From: Chloroflexota bacterium
GTDB taxonomy: Bacteria > Chloroflexota > Anaerolineae > Aggregatilineales > UBA2796
Assembly (NCBI GenBank): GCA_017743585.1
Contig: JAGHYP010000198.1
Span: 1 to 5,287 of the forward strand
Direction: 5' to 3'
Length of the DNA stretch: 5,287 nt
This document shows positions 1-5,287 of the stretch, in pieces; position 1 is the stretch's first letter, and each line of letters opens with the position of its first letter. Below the pieces are notes generated by a model. That model was not told the DNA's origin and made no database searches. It saw nothing but the letters and a program-made list of their open reading frames with translations. The translations under genes and the position numbers were made by a program.

Positions 1-828
1 GGCGATTTCAGAAACACGCCACTGAGCGACCTTAACATCTCTTACTGGGCGTACAGCAACAGTTCTGCCTCAGAGGGGCCTTGGTGGGAGATCACGTTGT
101 TTATCAGGACAGGAGGACCTGCTGATCCAGCAAATGATAACTCTGCCAATTGTGCACTGACGTATCGCTATTCGCCTGACGCAGTCGCAAACGTATGGTC
201 GAAGCATGTGCCGACGGCAGCGCCGGGCGGCCCTGGCGGCATGGGCTGGGTGATCAGAGGGGACATGTTTGCAGGTTGCTCTTTTGATCCTAATAATAAT
301 GCCCATCCCCCCGGCACTTGGTGGAACCGAGCTTCTTGGAGTCAAATTCTTTCGGCATATCCCAACGCTGTCATTGCGCCCAAAAACTGGACAACCATCT
401 ACATGCAAATTTACAACCCTGATCCACCGCATGACTCGCCGAACTTGAGCGGCGCGATTGACGACGTCGTCATCAACGGCATCATATGGGACTTCGAGGT
501 GGAGCCGCCGCCTGCCGAGTTCTTCGACCCCGGCGATGGACGTTACGATCCGCAGCCCGGCGACCGCCTGGCAGCCTACTGCCAGAGGAGGCACCTTGTG
601 ATCTACGGCGTCGATAACAATAGCCGCGGCTTCGAGCTGGGCACTTTTGAGTTCGAGGCGCTCAAGCGAGCCGGCAGGCGGGGCATCTACTTCGATAAGG
701 GCATAGATGGCATCGTCTCTGCCAGCATGGGGCCGCAAGGGCACATCTGGGTCGCCTGGACAGGCGGTCAGTATAACGCCAGCGGACGACCTGAGCACGG
801 CTTCGCCAAGCTCGTCAAGTGTGATTAA
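1..828 (+). CDS. Probable secreted two-module beta-rich protein, 5'-truncated by the window edge
   Basis: The frame is open from base 1 to the TAA at 826-828, giving 275 visible residues with no start codon in view. The first in-frame TTG (97) is only a candidate start and I do not think it is the real one, because the residues before it read as the same kind of sequence. Two parts can be seen. Residues 1 to about 165 are rich in Asn, Trp, Tyr and Gly, with stretches such as SWSQILSAYPNAVI and DDVVINGIIWDFEV, typical of an extracellular jelly-roll-like module. After a Pro-rich linker, residues about 176-275 (GDGRYDPQPGDRLAAYC onward, ending in KCD) resemble a C-terminal module I associate with exported Chloroflexota proteins. 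Cysteines at 51/93 and 194/274 could form one disulfide per module. No catalytic motif is recognised, so the function is unknown. Export is inferred from composition, since any signal peptide lies outside the window. A strong terminator follows. Confidence 0.8.
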   Translation, partial: GDFRNTPLSDLNISYWAYSNSSASEGPWWEITLFIRTGGPADPANDNSANCALTYRYSPDAVANVWSKHVPTAAPGGPGGMGWVIRGDMFAGCSFDPNNNAHPPGTWWNRASWSQILSAYPNAVIAPKNWTTIYMQIYNPDPPHDSPNLSGAIDDVVINGIIWDFEVEPPPAEFFDPGDGRYDPQPGDRLAAYCQRRHLVIYGVDNNSRGFELGTFEFEALKRAGRRGIYFDKGIDGIVSASMGPQGHIWVAWTGGQYNASGRPEHGFAKLVKCD

Positions 829-924
829 GTAGGCTGCAGCCCGCGGCGCGAGGCGAGGGTCCGCTGCGAGGCGCGCCCTCGCGCGCGCCATGAAGCGCTC
901 ATCGTGGCGTTTGGAGTCGCTAGG

Positions 925-960
925 ATAGCGCTGCGTCGCACGACGCAGCGCTATTTTTTT
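925..960 (+). terminator. Rho-independent terminator after the secreted-protein gene
   Basis: A perfect inverted repeat pairs 925-937 with 942-954 (ATAGCGCTGCGTC against GACGCAGCGCTAT), a 13-bp stem with a 4-base loop. A run of seven T bases (954-960) follows directly. The T run is only on the plus-strand side, so the terminator acts on rightward transcription. It lies about 97 bases after the stop of the upstream gene and separates it from the oxidoreductase gene. Confidence 0.92.
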
Positions 961-1059
961 GCGTGTGTGTGCCAAAAGCCAGCTTACTGTGGCAGAATCT
1001 AGCTTGCACACCGTGCGAGAACGCGCTTTGAGGAAGGATTTTCTTTAAGGATTCCTTTG

Positions 1060-2250
1060 ATGAGCGATCGAGAAGTTGGCCTTGCGAGCGGGGCGAGCGG
1101 CGAGGCAGCGGGCGACCCGCCGCGCGTCGGCATCGAGATGCTCGGCTACGCCTTCATGGGCAAGGCACACACCAACGCGCTGAAAAAATTGCCCTACATG
1201 TTCTATCCGCCAGTGGCAGTGCCGCGCCTTGTGGCGATCAGCGGACGCAACGCCGAGGCAGTCCGAGAGGCGGCGCGGCGCTATGGCTACGAGCGATACT
1301 ACACCGACTGGCGCCGGCTGATCGAAGACCCCGACATTCAGCTCTTCGATAATAGCGGGCCGAACGACGCACACGCCGAGCCGTGCATCGCCGCCGCGCA
1401 AGCGGGCAAGCATATCTTGTGCGAGAAGCCGCTAGGGCGCACAGCTGAGGAAGCCAAAGCGATGTTAGAGGCTGTGACCAAAGCGGGCGTCAAGCACATG
1501 GTCGCCTTCAACTATCGTTTTGTGCCAGCGGTGCGCCAAATTCGCGACCTGATTGAGAGCGGCGCGCTGGGACGCATCTACCACTGGCGCGCCGTCTACT
1601 TGCAAGAGTGGGCCGCCAATCCGAACTTCCCAATGGTCTGGCGCTTGGATAAGAGGCGCGCAGGCAGCGGCGCGCTCGGCGATCTCGGCGCGCACATCAT
1701 TGACCTTGCGCGCTATCTGGTCGGCGAGCCCGCGCGCGTAGCTGCGCTGACCAAGACCTTCATCACAGAACGGCCTGACGGCAAAGGGGGACGCGCTCAG
1801 GTGACTGTGGACGACGCCCTCGTCGCCATTGTTGAACTTGAGAACGGCGCGCTCGGCACGTTCGAGAGCACGCGCTTTGCGCCCGGGCGCAAGAATCACA
1901 ATGCATTTGAGATCAACGCTGAACACGGCAGCGTGCGCTTCAACCTCGAGCGCCTGAACGAGCTGGAGATCATGTGGCGCGACGGCCGCCGCGAGACGCA
2001 AGGCTTTGCGCAAGTCTTAGTGACTGAGCGTCATCACCCGTATTGGCAGCATTGGTGGCCGCCCGGCCATATCATCGGCTGGGAGCATACCTTTGTGCAT
2101 GAGTTCGACCACTTGCTGCGCGCTATCGTGCATGATGCGCCGATCGCGCCACATGGCGCGACCTTCGAAGATGGCTACCGTTGCGCCGTGATCTGCGACG
2201 CTGTGCTGGAAGCGGCAGCGAGCGGACGCACGGTCGAGATCAAGTACTGA
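1060..2250 (+). CDS. Gfo/Idh/MocA-family NAD(P)-dependent oxidoreductase
   Basis: This complete gene encodes 396 residues, within the usual size range of the family. Members are soluble dehydrogenases acting on sugars, inositols, amino sugars or related cyclic substrates; the substrate here cannot be read from sequence. After a roughly 24-residue Ala/Gly-rich lead, the Rossmann nucleotide-binding turn is GYAFMGKAH (from residue 29), where Ala replaces the middle Gly of the usual GxGxxG, as in a known subgroup. The family motif EKP is at residues 122-124, with Lys123 the expected catalytic or substrate-binding lysine. The second active-site motif GDLGAHIIDLARYL starts at residue 207, with Asp208, His212 and Asp215. 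The C-terminal alpha/beta domain follows. I chose ATG 1060 over the TTG at 1057 because AAGGA at 1047-1051 then sits 8 bases upstream. The gene stands alone after a terminator and meets fabF tail to tail, so context gives no substrate clue. Confidence 0.93.
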   Translation: MSDREVGLASGASGEAAGDPPRVGIEMLGYAFMGKAHTNALKKLPYMFYPPVAVPRLVAISGRNAEAVREAARRYGYERYYTDWRRLIEDPDIQLFDNSGPNDAHAEPCIAAAQAGKHILCEKPLGRTAEEAKAMLEAVTKAGVKHMVAFNYRFVPAVRQIRDLIESGALGRIYHWRAVYLQEWAANPNFPMVWRLDKRRAGSGALGDLGAHIIDLARYLVGEPARVAALTKTFITERPDGKGGRAQVTVDDALVAIVELENGALGTFESTRFAPGRKNHNAFEINAEHGSVRFNLERLNELEIMWRDGRRETQGFAQVLVTERHHPYWQHWWPPGHIIGWEHTFVHEFDHLLRAIVHDAPIAPHGATFEDGYRCAVICDAVLEAAASGRTVEIKY

Positions 2251-2265
2251 GCAGCCGTGTGCCTC

Positions 2266-3555
2266 TCACGACTGTTGAGGTGAATCGCCATTCGGGCTGC
2301 GCGGGAGCTGCTCAGCCTCTTCCCAACGCTTGAAGATCAGCACAGCGTTCTGACCGCCGAAGCCGAACGAGTTGGACATCACATAGCGCAAGTTGGCAGT
2401 GCGCGGCGTGTTCGGCACATAGTCGAGGTCGCACTCAGGATCGGGATACTGGTAGTTGATGGTGGCAGGGATGAAGCCTTCGCGCAGCGCCATGATGCTG
2501 AAGATCGCTTCCATGCTGCCTGAGGAACTCATGGCGTGTCCGATCATGGATTTGGTAGAGCTGATCGGAATTTGATAGGCGCGCTCGCCGAACACTTTCT
2601 TGATCACGCGCGTCTCGGTGGCGTCGTTGAGCGGCGTGCTGGTGCCGTGCGCGTTGATGTAGTCAATTGCTTCGGGCGTGATGCCCGCTTGCTGCATGGC
2701 GCGCTGCATGGCGCGCGCGATTGCAGTGCCCTCAGGGTCGGGCGCGCTGACGTGACAGGCATCGCACGTGCAACCATAGCCGACCAGCTCTGCCAAGATG
2801 GTCGCGCCGCGCGCTTGCGCGCTCTCCAGACTCTCCAGCAGCAGCACAGCTGCGCCTTCGCTTGGCACGAAGCCATCGCGCGTGGCGTCGAAGGGGCGGC
2901 TGGCGGTCTCAGGCGAGTCGTTGCGCGTGGAGAGCGCTTTCATCGCGTTCAGCCCTGCCAAGCTGAACAAGGCGAAAGACGCCTCAGAGCCGCCGGCGAG
3001 GACTGCCTTCACCTCGCCGCGCCGAATCAGCTCGGCGCCCTCGCCGATGGCGACCGCGCCTGTGGCGCACGCGGCCGAGACCGTGAAATTCGTGCCGCGA
3101 ATGCCGAGCCGCATCGCCACCTGCGCTGATCCCATATTGTTCAGCACCATCGGAAAGGTGAACGGACTGACCTTCTTAGCGCCGCGCGTGTACAGCACAT
3201 CAATGCCCTCTTGAAGCGACTCGCTGCCGCCAAAGCCCGCGCCGATGATCACGCCCGTCTCGAAGGTATTCTCGGCCGTCACGCGGTAGTTCGCCTGCGC
3301 GCAGGCTTCCAGAGCAGAGACAACCGCGAACTGGGCGTAGCGATCCATGCGACGCGCTTCCTTGCTGCCCAGCCATTTGGCGGCGTCGAAGCCCTTCACC
3401 TCAGCGCCGATTTGCGAGTCGAGCGATGAGGCATCGAAGCGCGTGATGCGCGTCACGGCCGATTTGCCGCGCTTGATGTTCGCCCATGTTTCCTCGACGT
3501 TCAAGCCGAGCGGCGTCACCATTCCCATGCCAGTGACCACGACACGTGTTGTCAT
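2266..3555 (-). CDS. fabF: Beta-ketoacyl-ACP synthase II (KAS II)
   Basis: This complete gene encodes 429 residues. FabF is a cytoplasmic dimeric condensing enzyme that joins malonyl-ACP to a growing acyl-ACP with loss of CO2, lengthening fatty acids by two carbons. The catalytic residues fall at the same numbers as in mature E. coli FabF: Cys163 (VSAACATGA), His303 (NAHGTSTP), Lys335 and His340 (SSTKSMIGH), with the NSFGFGGQN loop at 395-403. The N-terminus MTTRVVVTGMGMVTPLG is typical. The same frame stays open upstream to 3789, but that part is not FabF-like and crosses the promoter, so the ATG at 3553-3555 is chosen, with GAGGA 8 bases upstream. Oddities: the usual GHxLGAAG after the lysine reads GHAMSSSG; the acyl-pocket residue matching Ile108 is Phe; a CTCDAC cluster lies at 262-267; and a hydrophilic tail of about 20 residues follows the normal end. 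It is not in a visible fab cluster. Confidence 0.95.
   Translation of the reverse strand: MTTRVVVTGMGMVTPLGLNVEETWANIKRGKSAVTRITRFDASSLDSQIGAEVKGFDAAKWLGSKEARRMDRYAQFAVVSALEACAQANYRVTAENTFETGVIIGAGFGGSESLQEGIDVLYTRGAKKVSPFTFPMVLNNMGSAQVAMRLGIRGTNFTVSAACATGAVAIGEGAELIRRGEVKAVLAGGSEASFALFSLAGLNAMKALSTRNDSPETASRPFDATRDGFVPSEGAAVLLLESLESAQARGATILAELVGYGCTCDACHVSAPDPEGTAIARAMQRAMQQAGITPEAIDYINAHGTSTPLNDATETRVIKKVFGERAYQIPISSTKSMIGHAMSSSGSMEAIFSIMALREGFIPATINYQYPDPECDLDYVPNTPRTANLRYVMSNSFGFGGQNAVLIFKRWEEAEQLPRSPNGDSPQQS
2691..2714. repeat. 12-bp tandem repeat inside fabF
   Basis: The 12-mer GCTGCATGGCGC occurs twice back to back. On the minus strand it gives a repeated Arg-Ala-Met-Gln helix segment (RAMQRAMQQ) in FabF. 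Counting the residues from the conserved His268 to the active-site His303 gives the same length as E. coli FabF, so this is not a net insertion; it may simply be codon coincidence in a helix. Confidence 0.7.
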
Positions 3556-3561
3556 AAAAAT

Positions 3562-3568
3562 TTTCCTC
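3562..3568 (-). promoter_or_regulatory. Ribosome binding site of fabF
   Basis: On the minus strand the sequence reads GAGGAAA, with an 8-base spacer between GAGGA (3564-3568) and the ATG at 3553-3555. It decides the fabF start over the longer open frame that continues upstream to 3789. Confidence 0.85.
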
Positions 3569-3588
3569 GCGCTCAGAAATTTAGATGT

Positions 3589-3597
3589 ATTGTAGCA
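3589..3597 (-). promoter_or_regulatory. Extended -10 promoter of fabF
   Basis: On the minus strand the sequence reads TGCTACAAT: a -10 box TACAAT (five of six matches to TATAAT) preceded by the TG of an extended -10. The -35 region about 16-18 bases upstream is poor, which fits an extended -10 type. Transcription would start near 3582, leaving a leader of roughly 27 bases before the fabF ATG, with the ribosome binding site inside it. This is a prediction from consensus only. Confidence 0.55.
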
Positions 3598-3633
3598 TCG
3601 CGCAGCGGCATTTGCGCGCCGATCGCGCTCGGT

Positions 3634-3662
3634 TTGCGCAGAAGCGCGCTGCGTAGCATAAT
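3634..3662 (+). promoter_or_regulatory. Candidate divergent sigma-70-type promoter toward the HisZ-like gene
   Basis: TTGCGC (3634-3639, four of six matches to TTGACA) and CATAAT (3657-3662, five of six matches to TATAAT) are separated by exactly 17 bases. It would start rightward transcription near 3669, back to back with the fabF promoter, and give a leader of about 290 bases before the ATG at 3962. The heptamer GTAGCAT overlaps both -10 boxes (3592-3598 and 3653-3659), perhaps by chance. Confidence 0.35.
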
Positions 3663-3672
3663 TCAAGGCCGC

Positions 3673-3884
3673 GTGGACATCGAGCGGGACATCGAGCGCG
3701 CGCCGTTGAGGCCCGAAATCCGTCACGATCTGATGGCGGAGATCAAGTGCTACGCCGAGCAATGCCCGATCGGCGGCGGAATCGTTCATCTGGGGGCGAC
3801 AAGCGCCGAGATAACGCCGATATCCTACACTTGACCAAATTTCGTGCTGCCACGCCGCTTGCGCGAGCTGATGCGCGCCGATGA
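3673..3884 (+). pseudogene. purB: Frameshifted remnant resembling adenylosuccinate lyase (PurB), N-terminal signature region only
   Basis: One frame (3673 to the TGA at 3832-3834) encodes VDIE, then RHDLMAEIKCYAEQCP, then GIVHLGATSAEI. This matches the adenylosuccinate lyase region with the two conserved histidines (His68 and His89 in the B. subtilis enzyme). Here the His codons at 3724 and 3787 are also exactly 21 residues apart. Homology then appears to jump frame: from 3813 another frame reads NADILHLTKFRAA, the expected continuation, until TGA at 3882-3884. A few bases were therefore lost or gained around 3811-3813. PurB is normally about 430-470 residues; about 65 are left, without the signature loop and C-terminal domain. 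PurB converts SAICAR to AICAR and adenylosuccinate to AMP, but this fragment cannot be active. Identification is by motif memory and not by a search; an intact copy is expected elsewhere in the genome. Confidence 0.65.
3675..3698. repeat. 12-bp perfect tandem duplication in the purB-like remnant
   Basis: The 12-mer GGACATCGAGCG occurs twice with no gap. In the remnant's frame it doubles Asp-Ile-Glu-Arg (VDIERDIERA). Being a multiple of three it keeps the frame, but it looks like slippage or duplication in a sequence no longer under selection. Confidence 0.75.
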
Positions 3885-3895
3885 TTGCCTAGGCG

Positions 3896-3955
3896 ATGCG
3901 CCGCAGCGTGCGCGATATCGCGCACGCCATCGGCAAACTGATTGAGGAAGCATAG
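3896..3955 (+). other. Short open tail (19 codons) just before and in frame with the HisZ-like gene
   Basis: ATG 3896 to TAG 3953-3955 would encode a 19-residue peptide, MRRSVRDIAHAIGKLIEEA, with protein-like amphipathic character. It ends 6 bases before the ATG of the HisZ-like gene, in the same frame. The frame has another stop just upstream (3890-3892), so it cannot be the end of a longer intact gene. It may be the C-terminal scrap of a decayed gene, perhaps the one to its left, or a small leader peptide. I do not recognise it, and no good ribosome binding site precedes it. Confidence 0.25.
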
Positions 3956-3961
3956 GCTTGC

Positions 3962-5287
3962 ATGACCGTCTTCAGCCGACCGCAAGGCTTTCACGACCGG
4001 ACTGCCGCTGAGAGCGCGGCGGCTGCCCACGTCGCGGCGCGCCTGCAGAAGACGCTGGCACGTTTCGGCTATCAGCGCGTTGAGACGCCGTTCGTCGAAT
4101 ACGCCGATCTGTTCCTAACCAAGAGCGGCGATGAAGCCGTGAAGCGCCTCTTCACCTTTGAGCTGCACGGGCGCTTGCTCTGCCTGCGCTCTGAGTTCAC
4201 GCCGTCAGCGGCGCGCATGTACGTCGAGCGCTATCAGCACGCGCCGAAGCCGCTGCGCTGGCAGTTCATAGGCGAGGTCTTCCGCTACGAGTCGGCGCAG
4301 CGCAATCACTCGCGGCAGTTCACCATGCTCGGCACAGAGCTGATCGGCGCGGGGGGCGCCAGCGCCGACGCCGAGACGCTTGGCATGGCGATGCACGCGC
4401 TGCAGGCGCTCGGCTTGCAAGGGCTGCGCATGGTGATCGGGCATGTCGGCTTGCTGGCACAGCTGATCGAGCCGTTCAATCTCGATCGGCACTTGCGGCG
4501 CTTCGTGCTAGGGCAGGTTGAGAACTTGCGGCGCCCCGATCGCGGGCGCGCTTACGTGGAAGCCAAGCTTGCTAAGCTCTACAGCGGGCTGCCGAGCGAC
4601 GAGCGACTGCCGTCGCTCTCGATTGAGGCGCTCAGCGCTGATTCAGAGAAGCTGGGCAGCGCGTTGCAGCTGCTGCTCGAATCAGCCGATCTCGGCACAA
4701 CGGGCGCCGGGCGGACCAGCGCAGACATCGCCAAGCGCTTGCTGACCAAACAGCGACGCGCCAATCAGCGCGCCGCTCTGATGCAAGCGCTCGACCTCTT
4801 AGAGCAGCTGTGCGCCCTGAATGGCCCACCTGAGCAGGTATTGCCCGCGCTTGAGCGCCTGATCGCGCCCGAGCAAGGGGCAGCGCGCGCCACTTTTGAG
4901 GCATTGCAGCGCACCATCGGCTTGCTCGCTGCCTACGGCGTGCCGCCTGAGGCGATTCAGCTGAACATGGGCCTCGCGCGCGGCTTGAATTACTACAGCG
5001 GCATTGTCTTTGAGATTTACAGCGCACAGGGCGAGCAGCTGTGCGGCGGCGGGCGCTACGACGAGCTGATTCGCGTCTTGGGCGCTGCTGCCGAGACGCC
5101 CGCCATCGGCTTCGCCTACGGCTTGGATCGCATTTTGGCGGCGCTTGGCGCGCTCGAGCTGCCCGAAGAGGCGCCAGCGGCGCTGGTCGTGCCGATTGAG
5201 CCTGCCGACGACGCAGAAGCAGCGCGCGTGGCAATGGCGCTGCGGGCTCACTTCGAAGTAGTCCTCCACACCGCGCCGACCTATAAC
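3962..5287 (+). CDS. hisZ: HisZ/HisS-like class II aminoacyl-tRNA-synthetase-family protein, 3'-truncated by the window edge
   Basis: The frame is open from ATG 3962 to the end of the window (442 codons, no stop). An in-frame TAG at 3953-3955 means the gene cannot start earlier; GAGGAAG at 3944-3950 is the likely ribosome binding site, 11 bases away. Class II histidyl-tRNA-synthetase features appear in order: motif-1 side LFTFELHGR, LRSEFTPSAAR (75-85, in place of the RPEGT of HisS), motif 2 VFRYE with SRQFTMLGTELIG (from 106), ARGLNYYSGIVFEIY (from 339, Arg340), CGGGRYDEL (361-369) and motif 3 PAIGFAYGLDRI (from 380). The EFT form points to HisZ, the regulatory subunit that activates short-form HisG (ATP phosphoribosyltransferase) in histidine synthesis. 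Against this, motif 3 lies about 70 residues later than in E. coli HisS, owing to a larger middle region (about 175-335), and an anticodon-domain-like stretch (LVVPIEPADD, about 404 onward) follows. A HisS paralogue therefore remains possible. No hisG is in view. Confidence 0.7.
   Translation, partial: MTVFSRPQGFHDRTAAESAAAAHVAARLQKTLARFGYQRVETPFVEYADLFLTKSGDEAVKRLFTFELHGRLLCLRSEFTPSAARMYVERYQHAPKPLRWQFIGEVFRYESAQRNHSRQFTMLGTELIGAGGASADAETLGMAMHALQALGLQGLRMVIGHVGLLAQLIEPFNLDRHLRRFVLGQVENLRRPDRGRAYVEAKLAKLYSGLPSDERLPSLSIEALSADSEKLGSALQLLLESADLGTTGAGRTSADIAKRLLTKQRRANQRAALMQALDLLEQLCALNGPPEQVLPALERLIAPEQGAARATFEALQRTIGLLAAYGVPPEAIQLNMGLARGLNYYSGIVFEIYSAQGEQLCGGGRYDELIRVLGAAAETPAIGFAYGLDRILAALGALELPEEAPAALVVPIEPADDAEAARVAMALRAHFEVVLHTAPTYN

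Larger units (their letters stand above)
3556..3961. other. 406-base gap between divergent fabF and the HisZ-like gene, without an intact gene
   Basis: The gap contains, in order: the fabF leader and promoter (3556-3597), a GCGC-rich stretch with a weak 7-bp inverted repeat (3601-3607 with 3647-3653), the candidate rightward promoter (3634-3662), the purB-like remnant with its tandem duplication (3673-3884), a short open tail (3896-3955), and the ribosome binding site of the next gene (GAGGAAG, 3944-3950). I see no terminator, riboswitch or tRNA in it. Confidence 0.7.

Noticed and set aside
845..884. GC-rich inverted repeat (846-853 with 877-884) after the first gene
   Set aside because: It is only an 8-bp stem with a long loop in GCGC-rich sequence and no T run; the true terminator is at 925-960.
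990..1008. Sigma-54-like promoter (TGGCA ... TTGC) before the oxidoreductase gene
   Set aside because: The spacing between the GG and GC elements is about 13 bases, not the required 10. The sigma-70-like CAGAAT nearby also lacks a good -35, so no promoter was called.
70..1011. 313-codon minus-strand frame opposite the secreted-protein gene
   Set aside because: It crosses the terminator and intergenic DNA, has low-complexity Arg/Ala-rich character with no recognisable motif, and the plus-strand frame gives a coherent protein followed by a plus-strand terminator.
1465..2013. 182-codon minus-strand frame inside the oxidoreductase gene
   Set aside because: It is a mirror frame in GC-rich DNA; the plus strand carries the clear Gfo/Idh/MocA motifs.
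2536..3214. Plus-strand frames opposite fabF
   Set aside because: These are shadow frames with no recognisable domain, fully inside a well-supported fabF.
3556..3789. N-terminal extension of FabF from the longer minus-strand open frame
   Set aside because: The extension has no FabF similarity, covers the -10 promoter and ribosome binding site, and the ATG at 3553-3555 gives exactly the normal FabF N-terminus and numbering.
3663..3961. Riboswitch, T-box or histidine attenuator before the HisZ-like gene
   Set aside because: There is no run of His codons, no terminator hairpin with a T run and no recognised riboswitch core; the purB-like coding signal explains the sequence better.
4632..5269. 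Two overlapping minus-strand frames opposite the HisZ-like gene
   Set aside because: They are Arg/Ala/Ser-rich shadow frames without motifs; the plus-strand frame carries the class II synthetase motifs throughout.

Overview
The window looks like chromosomal DNA of a bacterium, most plausibly a (thermophilic) member of the Chloroflexota. This is inferred from the two-module secreted protein at the left edge, the style of the HisZ/HisS-like protein at the right edge, and the GC-rich, GCGC-rich coding sequence. No marker gene fixes the taxonomy. No phage, transposase, CRISPR array or RNA gene was seen.

Layout: (1) 1-828, plus strand, is the 3' part of a gene for a cysteine-containing, probably secreted, beta-rich protein, followed by a textbook intrinsic terminator at 925-960. 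(2) 1060-2250, plus strand, is a complete Gfo/Idh/MocA-family NAD(P)-dependent oxidoreductase. (3) 2266-3555, minus strand, is a complete beta-ketoacyl-ACP synthase II (FabF). It converges on gene 2 with only 15 bases between the stop codons and has a visible ribosome binding site and an extended -10 promoter. (4) 3556-3961 holds no intact gene. It contains the fabF promoter, a candidate divergent promoter, a 12-bp tandem duplication, and a frameshifted remnant resembling the N-terminal signature region of adenylosuccinate lyase (PurB). (5) 3962 to the right edge, plus strand, is a long, 3'-truncated gene of the HisZ/HisS (histidyl-tRNA-synthetase-like) family. It runs off the window and is open throughout.

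The genes do not form one pathway or operon: the layout is one terminated unit, one single gene, a convergent fabF, and a divergent unit starting with the HisZ-like gene. FabF extends acyl-ACP chains in fatty acid synthesis. HisZ, if that is what the last gene is, would activate a short-form HisG in the first step of histidine synthesis. The purB-like remnant beside it may be the trace of an older purine/histidine gene neighbourhood.

I found no convincing new multi-gene system. The points most worth a second look are the purB remnant in the fabF-hisZ gap, the unusually long HisZ-like protein that seems to mix HisZ and HisS features, and FabF residues (Phe108 and an altered GHxLGAAG motif) that suggest changed chain-length preference.
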